Shown here: in pieces, positions 17,316-25,316 of the stretch
Position numbering within the stretch: position 1 is the stretch's first letter
Layout: each line of letters opens with the position of its first letter
Assembly (NCBI RefSeq): GCF_006539185.1
Contig: NZ_BJMN01000038.1
Coordinates: 1-64,000, forward strand
DNA length: 64,000 bases
Direction: 5' to 3'
From: Streptomyces gardneri
GTDB lineage: Bacteria > Actinomycetota > Actinomycetes > Streptomycetales > Streptomycetaceae
Position numbers and translations under genes: made by a program
The notes under the pieces: generated by a model
The model's input: the letters and a program-made list of their open reading frames with translations, nothing else
What the model was told of the DNA's origin: nothing
Database searches by the model: none

Positions 17316-18032
17316 TCAGTCCACCACGACGACGTCCTCGGCCGGCGGGGCCTTCACCTCGACCGGCCTGTCGTAGTCGTAGGTGGTGGTCCCCGGCGTC
17401 TCGCCGCCCGTCATGACGATCTTCAGGAAGTACGGGGGGCCTTCCGCGGCCATGTAGAGGGTGGTCGTCTCGCCGTCGCCGCCGACCGGCTTCGCCAGCT
17501 TCAACGCCTTCCGGCCGTCGACCGTGGTCGCCGTGGGCTCCATGGAGTCGTCGTCCCAGCCGTTCTCCACCCAGTGGAAACCTATCTTCCGGCCGCAGGT
17601 CCCCAGCCCCTCCGGGGCGTCGGGGCCGCCGGCGGGATACTTCGTCCAGCGGCCCTTGAGCCTGCCGATCAGGGCCTCCAGTTCCTCCGGAGTCCGGTGG
17701 CTCTCCTCCCTGCGCAGGCGCGCCTCGTCACGGCGGACGTACACGTCCCCGTCGAGCTTGATGACGTCGACCGTGTCCGACGCGCCGTGGGACAGCGTCG
17801 TGGTGCAGTTCCCCCGGTTGTCGCGGGAGGTGCGGTTCTTCATCGGCACCGCCAACGAGAGCCCGTCGGAGTACACGGTCACGAAATCCGCCGACTCCGT
17901 CGCCCTGATCGCCTTGCCGAGAATCTCGGGTCTGGTCAGGTCCCCCACGAACCGGCCGCAGGCGGTGGCGGAGAGGGTGAGGGCCGTGCAGAGGAAGACG
18001 GCGGCGACGGGGCGGCGGAGTAAGGCGCGCAT
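17316..18032 (-). CDS. Secreted lipoprotein with a TTA codon
   Basis: 238 aa. It begins MRALLRRPVAAVFLCTALTL and continues to the lipobox SATAC (Cys about 25). The mature part has a pattern (EILGKAIRATESADFVTV..., DGDVYVRRDEA, LKIVMTGG) reminiscent of LprG/LppX-type antiparallel-sheet lipoproteins that carry lipids, though this is a loose resemblance. Codon 4 (18021-18023) is TTA, so synthesis should depend on the bldA tRNA. It lies downstream of the DUF4352 gene on the same strand, separated by 97 bp with a GC hairpin, and ends 8 bp from the convergent GNAT gene. Confidence 0.82.
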   Translation of the reverse strand: MRALLRRPVAAVFLCTALTLSATACGRFVGDLTRPEILGKAIRATESADFVTVYSDGLSLAVPMKNRTSRDNRGNCTTTLSHGASDTVDVIKLDGDVYVRRDEARLRREESHRTPEELEALIGRLKGRWTKYPAGGPDAPEGLGTCGRKIGFHWVENGWDDDSMEPTATTVDGRKALKLAKPVGGDGETTTLYMAAEGPPYFLKIVMTGGETPGTTTYDYDRPVEVKAPPAEDVVVVD

Positions 18033-18068
18033 GGGGGGCAGTCTCTCCGAGGGGGAGGAACGGAGGAA

Positions 18069-18086
18069 GGGGCCCCGTGGGGCCCC
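18069..18086 (-). terminator. GC hairpin between the DUF4352 gene and the lipoprotein gene
   Basis: GGGGCCCC repeated on both sides of a 2-base centre (18069-18076 with 18079-18086). It probably reduces read-through from the DUF4352 gene. Confidence 0.45.
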
Positions 18087-18129
18087 CGGTCCTGATGGTG
18101 CGTGGTGGTGCGTGGCGTGTGCCGCGTGG

Positions 18130-18936
18130 TCAGCCGACCTTCAGCTCCCACTGCGAGGCGTTGTAGTCGAAGCCGGGGTTCACCTCGACGGTGAGGCTCT
18201 TGGCGTCCTTCGGGGCGTCGAAGGCGACGGTGACCGTGGCCTTCTTGCCGGGCAGGACGCTGCCCTGGAAGCCCGCGCCGACCTTCTCGTCGAAGATCTG
18301 CTCGGCCTCGACGCCCTCGGCGCCGGCCCGCGCGCTCATCAGGACACCGACGGCGTCGAACTTCTTCTTGCCGCCGTTCTCGACGACGACGGTGACCTGG
18401 TAGGCCTTGTTGCCCTTGGTGTGGCCGACCGCGTACTCGCCGGCGGTGTACGGCTTCGGGGCCGAGACCGTGACCTTCAGGTCGTCGTCGTAGACCGAGG
18501 TGTCGCCGGCCGCCAGGCCCTTCCCCTTGTCCGCCGTCCCCTTGTCCGAGGTCCCGGCGTCACCCGAGGGGGCCCCGGCCTTCGTCGGGTCCTTCGGCGC
18601 CGAGTCCTTGATGGTCTTGTCGATCTCCTCGACCGCGTCGCTGACCGCCGTGACCGTGATGATCAGGCCGACCGTGGCGAGGATCAGCGACACGAGGCCG
18701 AGGATCGCGCCGGTGATCGTCACGCCCTTGTTGCTCGCCTCGCCGCGCTTCACCCGGCCCTTGCCGACGAGGCCCAGGACCAGGGCGATGACACCGAGCG
18801 TGCCGGCCAGCCAGAAGAGCAGCGGGATGAGGCCGGAGACCGTGCCGATGATGCCGAGGATCAGGGCCGCGGTGCCGAGGCCGTTGCGCATGACCTGCCG
18901 CGGGGCGGCGGCCGGGACCTGAGTGTCGTACGACAT
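18130..18936 (-). CDS. DUF4190/DUF4352 membrane-anchored protein
   Basis: 268 aa. Two to three TM helices (about 20-58 and 72-98) with the G.A.LILGIIG and GAILG.V patterns of DUF4190. These are followed by an Asp/Lys/Gly-rich linker and a C-terminal immunoglobulin-like DUF4352 domain (about 140-268; DLKVTVSAPKPYT..., AYQVTVVVENGGKKKFD, VLPGKKATVTVAFD) outside the membrane. Function unknown; such proteins are common and abundant in actinobacteria. It is divergent from the methylase-like gene across 180 bp that hold a perfect palindrome (18997-19020). Confidence 0.85.
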   Translation of the reverse strand: MSYDTQVPAAAPRQVMRNGLGTAALILGIIGTVSGLIPLLFWLAGTLGVIALVLGLVGKGRVKRGEASNKGVTITGAILGLVSLILATVGLIITVTAVSDAVEEIDKTIKDSAPKDPTKAGAPSGDAGTSDKGTADKGKGLAAGDTSVYDDDLKVTVSAPKPYTAGEYAVGHTKGNKAYQVTVVVENGGKKKFDAVGVLMSARAGAEGVEAEQIFDEKVGAGFQGSVLPGKKATVTVAFDAPKDAKSLTVEVNPGFDYNASQWELKVG

Positions 18937-18996
18937 GGGTGTGTCCTCCCGGACAGAGAAGCTGTCTGAAGCGATGGGTCAATCACAGCAGAGCTT

Positions 18997-19020
18997 GTGA
19001 ACCGAGTCAACACGGTTCAC
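18997..19020. promoter_or_regulatory. GTGAACCG-N8-CGGTTCAC palindrome
   Basis: Perfect 8-bp inverted repeat with an 8-base spacer in the divergent region between the DUF4352 gene and the methylase-like gene. It is placed like an operator for a dimeric regulator; the regulator is unknown. A possible -10 box TAAGAT lies at 19071-19076 for the plus-strand gene. Confidence 0.5.
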
Positions 19021-19116
19021 GGAAAACGAGTCCGCTCACGCTGTGAAGTGGTGCCGCGCGTGTTCCTCGGTAAGATCGATGTCACACCAGGACGTGGGCG
19101 AGGCGAGTCAGGGGAG

Positions 19117-21318
19117 ATGAGTCAGGTGCCAGAGGAGCGCGCGGGAGACGCAGGAGACGTAGGAGAGACCGGAGACACGGGCGACATCGGCTCGGCAGAG
19201 GTGACCGCCGCCGGGATCGCCCGGCTCGCCGGCGTCGGCCGGGCCGCCGTCAGCAACTGGCGCCGCCGCCACGCCGACTTCCCCAAGCCCGTGGGCGGCA
19301 CGGAGGCCAGCCCCTCCTTCGCCCTCGCCGACGTCGAGCGGTGGCTCCGCGAGCAGGGCAAGCTGGCCGAGGTCCCCCTGCGCGAGCGCGTCTGGCAGCA
19401 GATCGCGGGCCACCCCGCCGGCGCCGTCACCGCCCTCGTCCACGCGGGCTGCGCCCTCCTTCTCGTACGGGACAGGTCGGCGGCCTGGCCGGCGCTCGCC
19501 GCGCTGCCGGACGAGCGGCTCGCGGGCGTGCTCCCCGTCGCCCTGGAGGAGACGCTCACGGAGCGCCTCGGCCCCGAGCGGCCCGTCCTCACCCCCACCG
19601 TCGCCGCGCTCGCCCCCTCCGTCTCCCTCCTCCGCGGGGCCGCCGAGCTCGCGGCCGAGATGGACGGGGTCCGCCCGGCCTTCGAGTTCCTGCTCGGCCG
19701 TCACCTCGACGCCAATCCCCGGCAGTACACGCTGACCCCGCCCGGCCCCGCCTCCCTGATGGCCGCCCTCGCCACCGGCGGCACGGCGTCACCGGCCGCC
19801 GACGACACCCGTGCCCCGCTCACCGTCCTCGACCCCGCCTGCGGCACCGGCGGCCTCCTCAGCGCGGTCGAGCGGCCCGGCGCGGTCTGCGGCCAGGACG
19901 CCGACCACGACCTCGCCGCGCTCACCGCCCTCCGCCTGGCCCTCTCCGCCGAGACCGCCGCCGACATCCGCGTCCGCTCCGGCGACAGCCTCCGCGCCGA
20001 CGCGTTCCCGGTGCTCGCCGCCGACGCCGTCCTCTGCCACCCGCCGTTCAACGAGCGCAACTGGGGCCACGACGAACTGGCCTACGACCCCCGCTGGGAG
20101 TACGGCTTCCCGGCCCGCACGGAGTCCGAGCTCGCCTGGGTGCAGCACGCCCTGGCCCGCCTCCGCCCCGGCGGCACCGCCGTCCTCCTCATGCCGCCCG
20201 CCGCCGCCTCGCGCCGCTCCGGCCGCCGGATCCGCGCCGACCTGCTCCGCCGGGGCGCCCTCCGCGCGGTCGTCGCCCTCCCGGCCGGCGCCGCGCCCCC
20301 GTACGGCATCCCGCTCCACCTCTGGGTCCTGCGCAGGCCCGTCCCCGGCGAGCGCCCCGCCGGCGAACTCCTCCTCGTCGACACCGCGTCCGAGCACACG
20401 GGCCAGGGCGGCCGGGACGGACAGGGCGGCCGGGACGGCAGGGACAGCAGGGACCGCCTCGACTGGCCGGCCGTCCACACCGCCGTACTGGACGCCTGGA
20501 CGGCCTTCGACCGGGACGGGACCCTCGCCGCGACCCCCGGGGAGAGCCGCGCCGTCCCCGTCATCGAGCTCCTCGACGACGACGTCGACCTCGCCCCCGC
20601 CCGCCACCTCCCGCCCCGGGCCGCCGCCGAGGGAGCGACCCAACTGGCCCTGGTCCGCGAGCGGCTCGCCGAGACCCTGCACCGGACCCGCGAGCTGACG
20701 CCCGCGCCCGTGACCGAGCCCGCCACGGCCGGGGGAGGCCCGGCGGGCGCCACGGCCGGCACGACCACCGTCGGCGAACTCGCGCGCGCCGGAGCCCTGA
20801 CCCTGCACGCGGGCGGCACGGGCACGGCCCCCGCCGGCGCCCCCGTCGCGGTCCTCACCGACCACGACGTCCTCGCCGCCCAGCCGCCCTCCGGCACGCT
20901 CCCCGACGGCCCGCCCGAGGATCCGGTCCTCCTCGCCGCCGGTGACGTCGTCGTCCCGGTCCTCGGCGGCGGCGCGGCCGTCCGCGTCGTCGACACCCCG
21001 GCCGCGGGCGCCGCCCTCGGCCGCAACCTCCAGCTCCTCCGCCCCGACCCGGCCGCCCTCGACCCGTGGTTCCTGGCCGGATTCCTCCGGGCCACCGCCA
21101 ACACCCGGCAGGCCAGCAGCTACGCCTCCACCGCGACCCGGCTCGACGTGCGCCGCCTCCAGCTGCCGCGGCTGCCCCTGGCCGAGCAACGCCGGTTCGG
21201 CGAGCGGTTCCGCGCCCTCGCGGAGTTCGAGGAGACCCTGCGGCAGGCCTCCCGGCTCGGCGAGCAGCTCGTCCAGGGCCTGTACGACGGCCTGTCGGAC
21301 GGCACGGTGGCGCCCTGA
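19117..21318 (+). CDS. Orphan HTH - N6 DNA methylase-like protein with HPPF motif
   Basis: 733 aa from the ATG at 19117 (GAGGCGAG at 19101-19108 is the likely RBS). Residues about 25-75 form an AlpA/MerR-like helix-turn-helix (AAGIARLAGVGRAAVSNWRR, then DVERWL). Residues about 180-420 are an HsdM-type Rossmann domain with SAM motif I DPACGTGG (239-246). Motif IV reads CHPPFN (308-311 HPPF) in place of NPPF/NPPY, so the Asn that binds the target adenine is replaced by His. The C-terminal 200 residues contain an HsdS-like half domain ending in a coiled coil (LPLAEQRRFGERFRALAEFEETL). No HsdR or HsdS gene is nearby. It may be an inactive methylase reused as a DNA-binding regulator, or an unusual methylase. 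Confidence 0.85.
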   Translation: MSQVPEERAGDAGDVGETGDTGDIGSAEVTAAGIARLAGVGRAAVSNWRRRHADFPKPVGGTEASPSFALADVERWLREQGKLAEVPLRERVWQQIAGHPAGAVTALVHAGCALLLVRDRSAAWPALAALPDERLAGVLPVALEETLTERLGPERPVLTPTVAALAPSVSLLRGAAELAAEMDGVRPAFEFLLGRHLDANPRQYTLTPPGPASLMAALATGGTASPAADDTRAPLTVLDPACGTGGLLSAVERPGAVCGQDADHDLAALTALRLALSAETAADIRVRSGDSLRADAFPVLAADAVLCHPPFNERNWGHDELAYDPRWEYGFPARTESELAWVQHALARLRPGGTAVLLMPPAAASRRSGRRIRADLLRRGALRAVVALPAGAAPPYGIPLHLWVLRRPVPGERPAGELLLVDTASEHTGQGGRDGQGGRDGRDSRDRLDWPAVHTAVLDAWTAFDRDGTLAATPGESRAVPVIELLDDDVDLAPARHLPPRAAAEGATQLALVRERLAETLHRTRELTPAPVTEPATAGGGPAGATAGTTTVGELARAGALTLHAGGTGTAPAGAPVAVLTDHDVLAAQPPSGTLPDGPPEDPVLLAAGDVVVPVLGGGAAVRVVDTPAAGAALGRNLQLLRPDPAALDPWFLAGFLRATANTRQASSYASTATRLDVRRLQLPRLPLAEQRRFGERFRALAEFEETLRQASRLGEQLVQGLYDGLSDGTVAP

Positions 21319-21341
21319 GGGCCCGATCGGCCTGATCGGTT

Positions 21342-21376
21342 CGACAACGGTTCCGTACAACCCGGAACCGTTGTCG
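21342..21376. terminator. 14-bp perfect hairpin after the methylase-like gene
   Basis: Arms 21342-21355 and 21363-21376 pair perfectly around a 7-base loop, 24 bases after the methylase stop. Just downstream lie GTATAC (21385-21390) and a tandem GATCCGTTCC/GATCCGTTCG repeat (21400-21419) before the RBS of the next gene. The hairpin is the probable terminator; an operator role for the following kinase operon is also possible. Confidence 0.65.
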
Positions 21377-21438
21377 GCGACGGTGTATACGCTCGTCCCG
21401 ATCCGTTCCGATCCGTTCGAGCAGGAGCAGCAGCCGAG

Positions 21439-22035
21439 ATGTACGGCCCCCCGCAGGCCCCGCAGCCCCAGAACGGCCCCGCCTCCGGTGGCCTGATCGC
21501 GCTGCGCGTCCTCTTCGTCGCCCTGCCGCTGCTCAGTTGCGGCTTCCTGGCCTGGGCGCCGATGCTGCGCCTCGCGATCCTCACGCGCGCGGTGCGGGAC
21601 TGGGTGTTCTTCGGGCTGGCCTTCGTCGCGGCCACCGCGCTCTTCGTCTACATGGGCGTCACGGGCGAGAAGGAGACCACCGACCTGGAGGCCGTCATCG
21701 GGGTCGGCGCGATCCTGGCCCTGGGCGCCGGCTCCGTCGCCTACTACCTGGTCGGGGAGATCCGGTACTACGACCGCCGCCGTGCGATGCCGGTGCCGCC
21801 CCCGTACGGGCCGCCCGGGTACGTGTACGGGCCGAACGGCTCCGCCGCCACGACGACACCGAGCGGGGCCCCGGCCCCGTACATCTGCGCCGCCCCTCAG
21901 CCCGCGCAGCCCGTCCAGCCGCCCACGGCACCCCGCATCGAGCAGGTCCGCGCCGAGCTCGACGAGCTGAGCGATCTGCTGCGCAAGGACGGCAGGGACG
22001 GCAGGGACGGCGGGGAAGGCGAAGGCCGCAGGTGA
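21439..22035 (+). CDS. Integral membrane protein coupled to a Ser/Thr kinase
   Basis: 198 aa. It begins with a Pro/Gln-rich cytoplasmic tail (PPQAPQPQNGP), followed by four probable TM segments (about 20-38, 50-70, 84-104). A Pro/Tyr-rich C-terminal tail follows (PPPYGPPGYVYGP) with a short coiled coil (IEQVRAELDELSDLLRKDGRDGRDG). Its TGA overlaps the GTG of the kinase (GTGA, 22032-22035), so the two are co-translated. It may localise, sense for, or be a substrate of the kinase, which itself lacks TM helices. No known family recognised. Confidence 0.8.
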   Translation: MYGPPQAPQPQNGPASGGLIALRVLFVALPLLSCGFLAWAPMLRLAILTRAVRDWVFFGLAFVAATALFVYMGVTGEKETTDLEAVIGVGAILALGAGSVAYYLVGEIRYYDRRRAMPVPPPYGPPGYVYGPNGSAATTTPSGAPAPYICAAPQPAQPVQPPTAPRIEQVRAELDELSDLLRKDGRDGRDGGEGEGRR

Positions 22036-23630
22036 ACGGACGTGTCATCGGCGGGCGTTACGAGCTCGCCACCGTCATCGGGCAGGGCGGCATGGGTCAG
22101 GTCTGGACGGCGTACGACGGACGGCTCGACCGCCGGGTCGCGGTGAAGCTGCTGCACCCCGCCGGCATCGCCGGGCCCGCGACCGCCGCCGACGAGCTGC
22201 GCCGCCGCTTCGTGCGCGAGTGCCGGGTCACGGCGCAGGTCGACCACCCGGGCCTGGTCACCGTCCACGACGCGGGCAGCGACGGCGAGGACCTGTACCT
22301 GGTCATGCAGTACGTGGAGGGCGCGGACCTCGCCGACCACCTCGCCGAGAACGACCCGTACCCCTGGGAGTGGGCCGTCTGCGTCGCCGCGCAGCTGTGC
22401 GCGGTCCTCGCCGCCGTCCACGCGGTGCCGATCGTCCACCGCGACCTCAAGCCGCGGAACGTGATGATCCGCCCGGACGGCACGGTCACCGTCCTCGACC
22501 TGGGCGTCGCCTCCGTCCTCGACACGGACACCACCCGCCTCACCCACACCGGTTCCCCCATCGGCAGCCCGGCGTACATGGCGCCCGAGCAGGCCATGGG
22601 CGGCGCCGTCGGCCCGTACACCGACCTGTACGCGCTCGGGGCCCTCCTCCACGAACTCCTCAGCGGGGACGTGCCCTTCTCCGGTTCGACCGCACTCGGC
22701 GTGCTGCACCGGCATCTGTACGAGCCGCCGCGCCCGATCCGCCAGCTGCGCCCCGAGGTCCCCGAGGTGCTCGAAGCGCTCGTGCTGCGCCTCCTCGCCA
22801 AGGACCCGCGCGACCGGCCGTCGGGCGCGCAGGAGGTGTACGAGCACCTCCTCCCGCTGCTGCCCGCGCGCGGTGCCCCGGCGGGACCGATGGACCCGAC
22901 CCGTCCGTTCCTGCGCCCGCACGCCCCCTGGCCGGACCGGAGCGCGGCGCAGGCGCCTCCCGCGCCGCGGACCGCCCTGCCGGGACCGGTACTTCCGCCC
23001 GTGCCCGTACAGCCGCCGGCGCCCGCCGACCCCCGGATGTACGCGACGACCCCGCCGCCCCGGCCTCCCAGGCCCGATGTCGCCGCCGCCGTCGACGAGG
23101 TCAAGCGGCTGCTCGCGGAGGGCTCGCTGACCCGGGCCGTGGACATCCTCGGCGGCATCCTGCCCGCCGCCGCGGCCGAGCACGGCGAGGGTTCGCCGGT
23201 CGTCCGCATCCTGCGCAAGCAGTACGCGTCGACGCTGATGGACGACGGCCAGTACCGGCGCGCGCTGCCGGAGTTGCGCCGCCTCGCGGAGGACCGCGCG
23301 GCGGAGGCGGGCCCGGCGGACCCGCAGACGCTGCAGTTCCGGTACGACGCGGCGGTGTGCCTGGAGCAGCTGGGCGAGACGGCCGCGGCGCTCACGGAGT
23401 TCCGCGCGGTCCTGCCCTTCTACGAACAGGCCGCCGACCCGGCCCGGGCCTTCGACATCCGGCACCGGACGGGCCTGCTGCACCTGGCGACGGGGGAGCA
23501 CGCGGTCGGACAGGCGGAGCTCCAGCGGCTGTTGTTCGACGCGGAGCGCGCGTACGGCCCGTATCACCCGCTTCCGGTGGACTTGCGAAGGGCGTTGGAG
23601 CGCCATCGCCAGCTGGGCCCACGCCCCTGA
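22032..23630 (+). CDS. Cytosolic Ser/Thr protein kinase with TPR-like C-terminus
   Basis: 532 aa, GTG start overlapping the preceding stop. Hanks-type kinase: glycine loop IGQGGMG (16-22), Lys39 in VAVKLL, HRDLKPRN with catalytic Asp138, activation start DLG (156-158, Leu in place of the usual Phe), GSPAYMAPEQ, and the conserved DLYALGALLHELL. After residue about 280 comes a Pro/Ala-rich linker, then a helical region (about 355-532) with tetratricopeptide-like repeats (VDEVKRLLAEGSLTRAVDIL, RRALPELRRLAEDRAAEAG). No TM helix is present, unlike PknB. It is probably paired with the membrane protein encoded just upstream. Substrate unknown. Confidence 0.93.
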   Translation: MNGRVIGGRYELATVIGQGGMGQVWTAYDGRLDRRVAVKLLHPAGIAGPATAADELRRRFVRECRVTAQVDHPGLVTVHDAGSDGEDLYLVMQYVEGADLADHLAENDPYPWEWAVCVAAQLCAVLAAVHAVPIVHRDLKPRNVMIRPDGTVTVLDLGVASVLDTDTTRLTHTGSPIGSPAYMAPEQAMGGAVGPYTDLYALGALLHELLSGDVPFSGSTALGVLHRHLYEPPRPIRQLRPEVPEVLEALVLRLLAKDPRDRPSGAQEVYEHLLPLLPARGAPAGPMDPTRPFLRPHAPWPDRSAAQAPPAPRTALPGPVLPPVPVQPPAPADPRMYATTPPPRPPRPDVAAAVDEVKRLLAEGSLTRAVDILGGILPAAAAEHGEGSPVVRILRKQYASTLMDDGQYRRALPELRRLAEDRAAEAGPADPQTLQFRYDAAVCLEQLGETAAALTEFRAVLPFYEQAADPARAFDIRHRTGLLHLATGEHAVGQAELQRLLFDAERAYGPYHPLPVDLRRALERHRQLGPRP

Positions 23631-23670
23631 CGTGATCCGGGCGTGACCCTGACGGGGCGCCAGGATCACG
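23631..23670 (+). terminator. Terminator of the kinase operon
   Basis: 13-bp stem (23631-23643 with 23658-23670, one mismatch) with an inner CCC/GGG stem, directly after the kinase TGA. Confidence 0.7.
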
Positions 23671-23773
23671 ACTCGGCATCTCATAGGGAAGTGGATCTTC
23701 CGCATCCTTTTTGCGCGTTTTGGCAAATGTATGGTTCGCGTCTGATCATGTCCACGTCCCGCAAGGAATCCTC

Positions 23774-24172
23774 ATGACGACGCCGTCCGCGCCCCTCACC
23801 CCCGAGCAGCAGCCCGCCGACTTCGGCGCCCCCCAGGCTCCTTCGAAGGGGAAGAAGATCCTCAAGAAGATCGGCGCCGTCCTCGTCGCGATCGTCGCCG
23901 TCCTCGCCTGGAAGTTCGGCGTCCCGTACCTCACGGGCGAGGCCCCGGTGCACGCCGAGGCGGGCGAGTGCGTCACGGTGACCGGTCCGGACAACGACCC
24001 GAAGGTCGACACCGTCGACTGCGCGGCCGGCAAGGCGGACACCTTCAAGGTCGTCAAGGTCGTCGACGACACCTTCGACGTGACCAAGTGCGGCGAGGAG
24101 CTGTCGGCCCTCGCGCAGCAGCTGGAGACCATCAAGTTCGTGCTGTGCCTCGAAGAGGTCCCCGCGAAGTAA
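23774..24172 (+). CDS. LppU/SCO3897-family membrane-anchored protein
   Basis: 132 aa from the ATG at 23774 (AAGGAA at 23763-23768). It has a Pro-rich N-terminus, the KGKKILKKIGAVLVAIVAVLAWKFG signal-anchor beginning near residue 25, then an extracytoplasmic domain with four Cys (HAEAGECV, DTVDCAAG, VTKCGEE, FVLCLEE). This pattern of HAEAG.C and a terminal FVLCL is that of the LppU/SCO3897 family. Two disulfides are likely. Function unknown. Single gene with its own terminator. Confidence 0.85.
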   Translation: MTTPSAPLTPEQQPADFGAPQAPSKGKKILKKIGAVLVAIVAVLAWKFGVPYLTGEAPVHAEAGECVTVTGPDNDPKVDTVDCAAGKADTFKVVKVVDDTFDVTKCGEELSALAQQLETIKFVLCLEEVPAK

Positions 24173-24191
24173 CACGGCGGACGTGCGCACC

Positions 24192-24230
24192 GAGAAGGGC
24201 CGGAACCCCCAAGGGGTCCCGGCCCTTCTC
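24192..24230. terminator. Terminator after the LppU-family gene
   Basis: Long stem GAGAAGGGCCGG...CCGGCCCTTCTC (24192-24209 with 24213-24230, one mismatch) 19 bases after the stop. It also lies downstream of the small minus-strand ORF at 24305-24457. Confidence 0.8.
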
Positions 24231-24304
24231 GCGTGCGGCGACATCGGGCGTGTCCGGAAACGTGAACGGGCCCTTCGGCGGCCGGGGCGCGCGTGCCGCG
24301 TGCC

Positions 24305-24457
24305 TCAGGCGGCGTCCCGGACGGGATGGTGGCGGCCCCAGAACCGGTGCACGAGCGGCGCCGCGATCCCGGCCGCCCACAGGAGCGCGGCGGCGACCCG
24401 GTGCCGCGGCTCCTGGCCCAGCGTCAGCACGGCTGCCCGCCACCCCTGACTGATCAT
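24305..24457 (-). CDS. Possible small membrane protein
   Basis: 50 aa: begins MISQGWRAAVLTLGQEPRHR, then one hydrophobic segment (VAAALLWAAGIAAPLVHRFW, about 21-40), and ends with a basic/His tail. TACCAT (minus strand, 24465-24470) lies 7 nt before the ATG, which fits a leaderless promoter; a GGCGG sequence is adjacent to the ATG. It is divergent from the DUF2625 gene and faces a bidirectional hairpin. The size is small, so it may still be a chance ORF; conservation in other Streptomyces would decide. Confidence 0.4.
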   Translation of the reverse strand: MISQGWRAAVLTLGQEPRHRVAAALLWAAGIAAPLVHRFWGRHHPVRDAA

Positions 24458-24587
24458 CCGCCGGATGGTACAGCCGCTCACCAGTTCGATGGGTGACCCG
24501 GTTCCGGGGCAGGGATTCCTGGTCCGCCGCTTCCGGCGCCGAGTCGCGCGCAACGCCGCCCGGCGTCGCGCGTGCGAGCATGCTGCG

Positions 24588-25316
24588 GTGCGTGAACTGA
24601 GTGAGTTGATCGAGGTCGAGGACCCGGCGTGGCCGGTGCTCGGCGAGGAGTTGCGGGGCGCGGCCGTGCCCGTCGACGTGCTGGACGCCGATCCGGGACG
24701 TGGGGCCGCCGCGCTGGTGCAGACGCAGGTGACCGTGCGGTCGTTCCTGGGCGCGTTCCTGCTGCGCACCGGCGGGGCGTTCGTCGACGACGGCTGGCTG
24801 CGGGTGTACGGCAGTCCGGCCGCGGACAACTCCCGGCGGCTGCCCTCTCTCGCACGGGTCAACAACTACCCGCCCGTGACCGTCCCCGACTGGCGGCCGC
24901 AGTCCGGCCTCATCGTCGCCCACGACATCCTGGGCGGGGCGTTCGTCGTCCAGGGCGGGCCCGCCGAGCAGGTCGGTCTGCCGGGACAGCCCGGGGAAGT
25001 GATCTACTTCGCGCCGGACTCCCTCCGGTGGGAGGCGCTGGGCTCCGGGTACGGGGCCTGGCTCTCGTGGATGCTCGCCGGCGGCACGGAGGAGTTCTAC
25101 GAGAACCTCCGCTGGCCCGGCTGGCGCGACGAGGTCCGTGACCTGGACGCGGACCGGGGGCTCACCCTCTACCCGCCGCTGTGGTCCGCCGAGGCGCACC
25201 AGGACCTGGGGGCCACGAGCCGGCGGGTCGTGGAGATGGCCGAGCTGCTGGATCTGGAGAGGGAGACGAGCGTGCAGTTCGACGAGGTCGACCCCGGATT
25301 CCTGGGGGCGCTGTGA
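24588..25316 (+). CDS. DUF2625-family protein
   Basis: 242 aa from the GTG at 24588, which starts RELSELIEVEDPAWPVL, a typical DUF2625 opening. It continues VTVRSFLGAFLLRTGGAFVDDGWLRVYG, VAHDILGGAFVVQGG, GEVIYFAPDSLRWE and WMLAGGTEEFYENLRWPGWRDEV, all in the family order. No RBS is visible; GAGCAT ends 6 nt before the GTG, as in the leaderless genes of this window. DUF2625 proteins are related to SUKH-like (SMI1/KNR4) domains in appearance, but a function in immunity is not established. Its stop overlaps the acetyltransferase GTG by four bases. Confidence 0.8.
   Translation: MRELSELIEVEDPAWPVLGEELRGAAVPVDVLDADPGRGAAALVQTQVTVRSFLGAFLLRTGGAFVDDGWLRVYGSPAADNSRRLPSLARVNNYPPVTVPDWRPQSGLIVAHDILGGAFVVQGGPAEQVGLPGQPGEVIYFAPDSLRWEALGSGYGAWLSWMLAGGTEEFYENLRWPGWRDEVRDLDADRGLTLYPPLWSAEAHQDLGATSRRVVEMAELLDLERETSVQFDEVDPGFLGAL

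Noticed and set aside
19341..20945. 534-codon plus-strand Arg/Pro-rich frame
   Set aside because: Shifted-frame shadow of the methylase-like gene.
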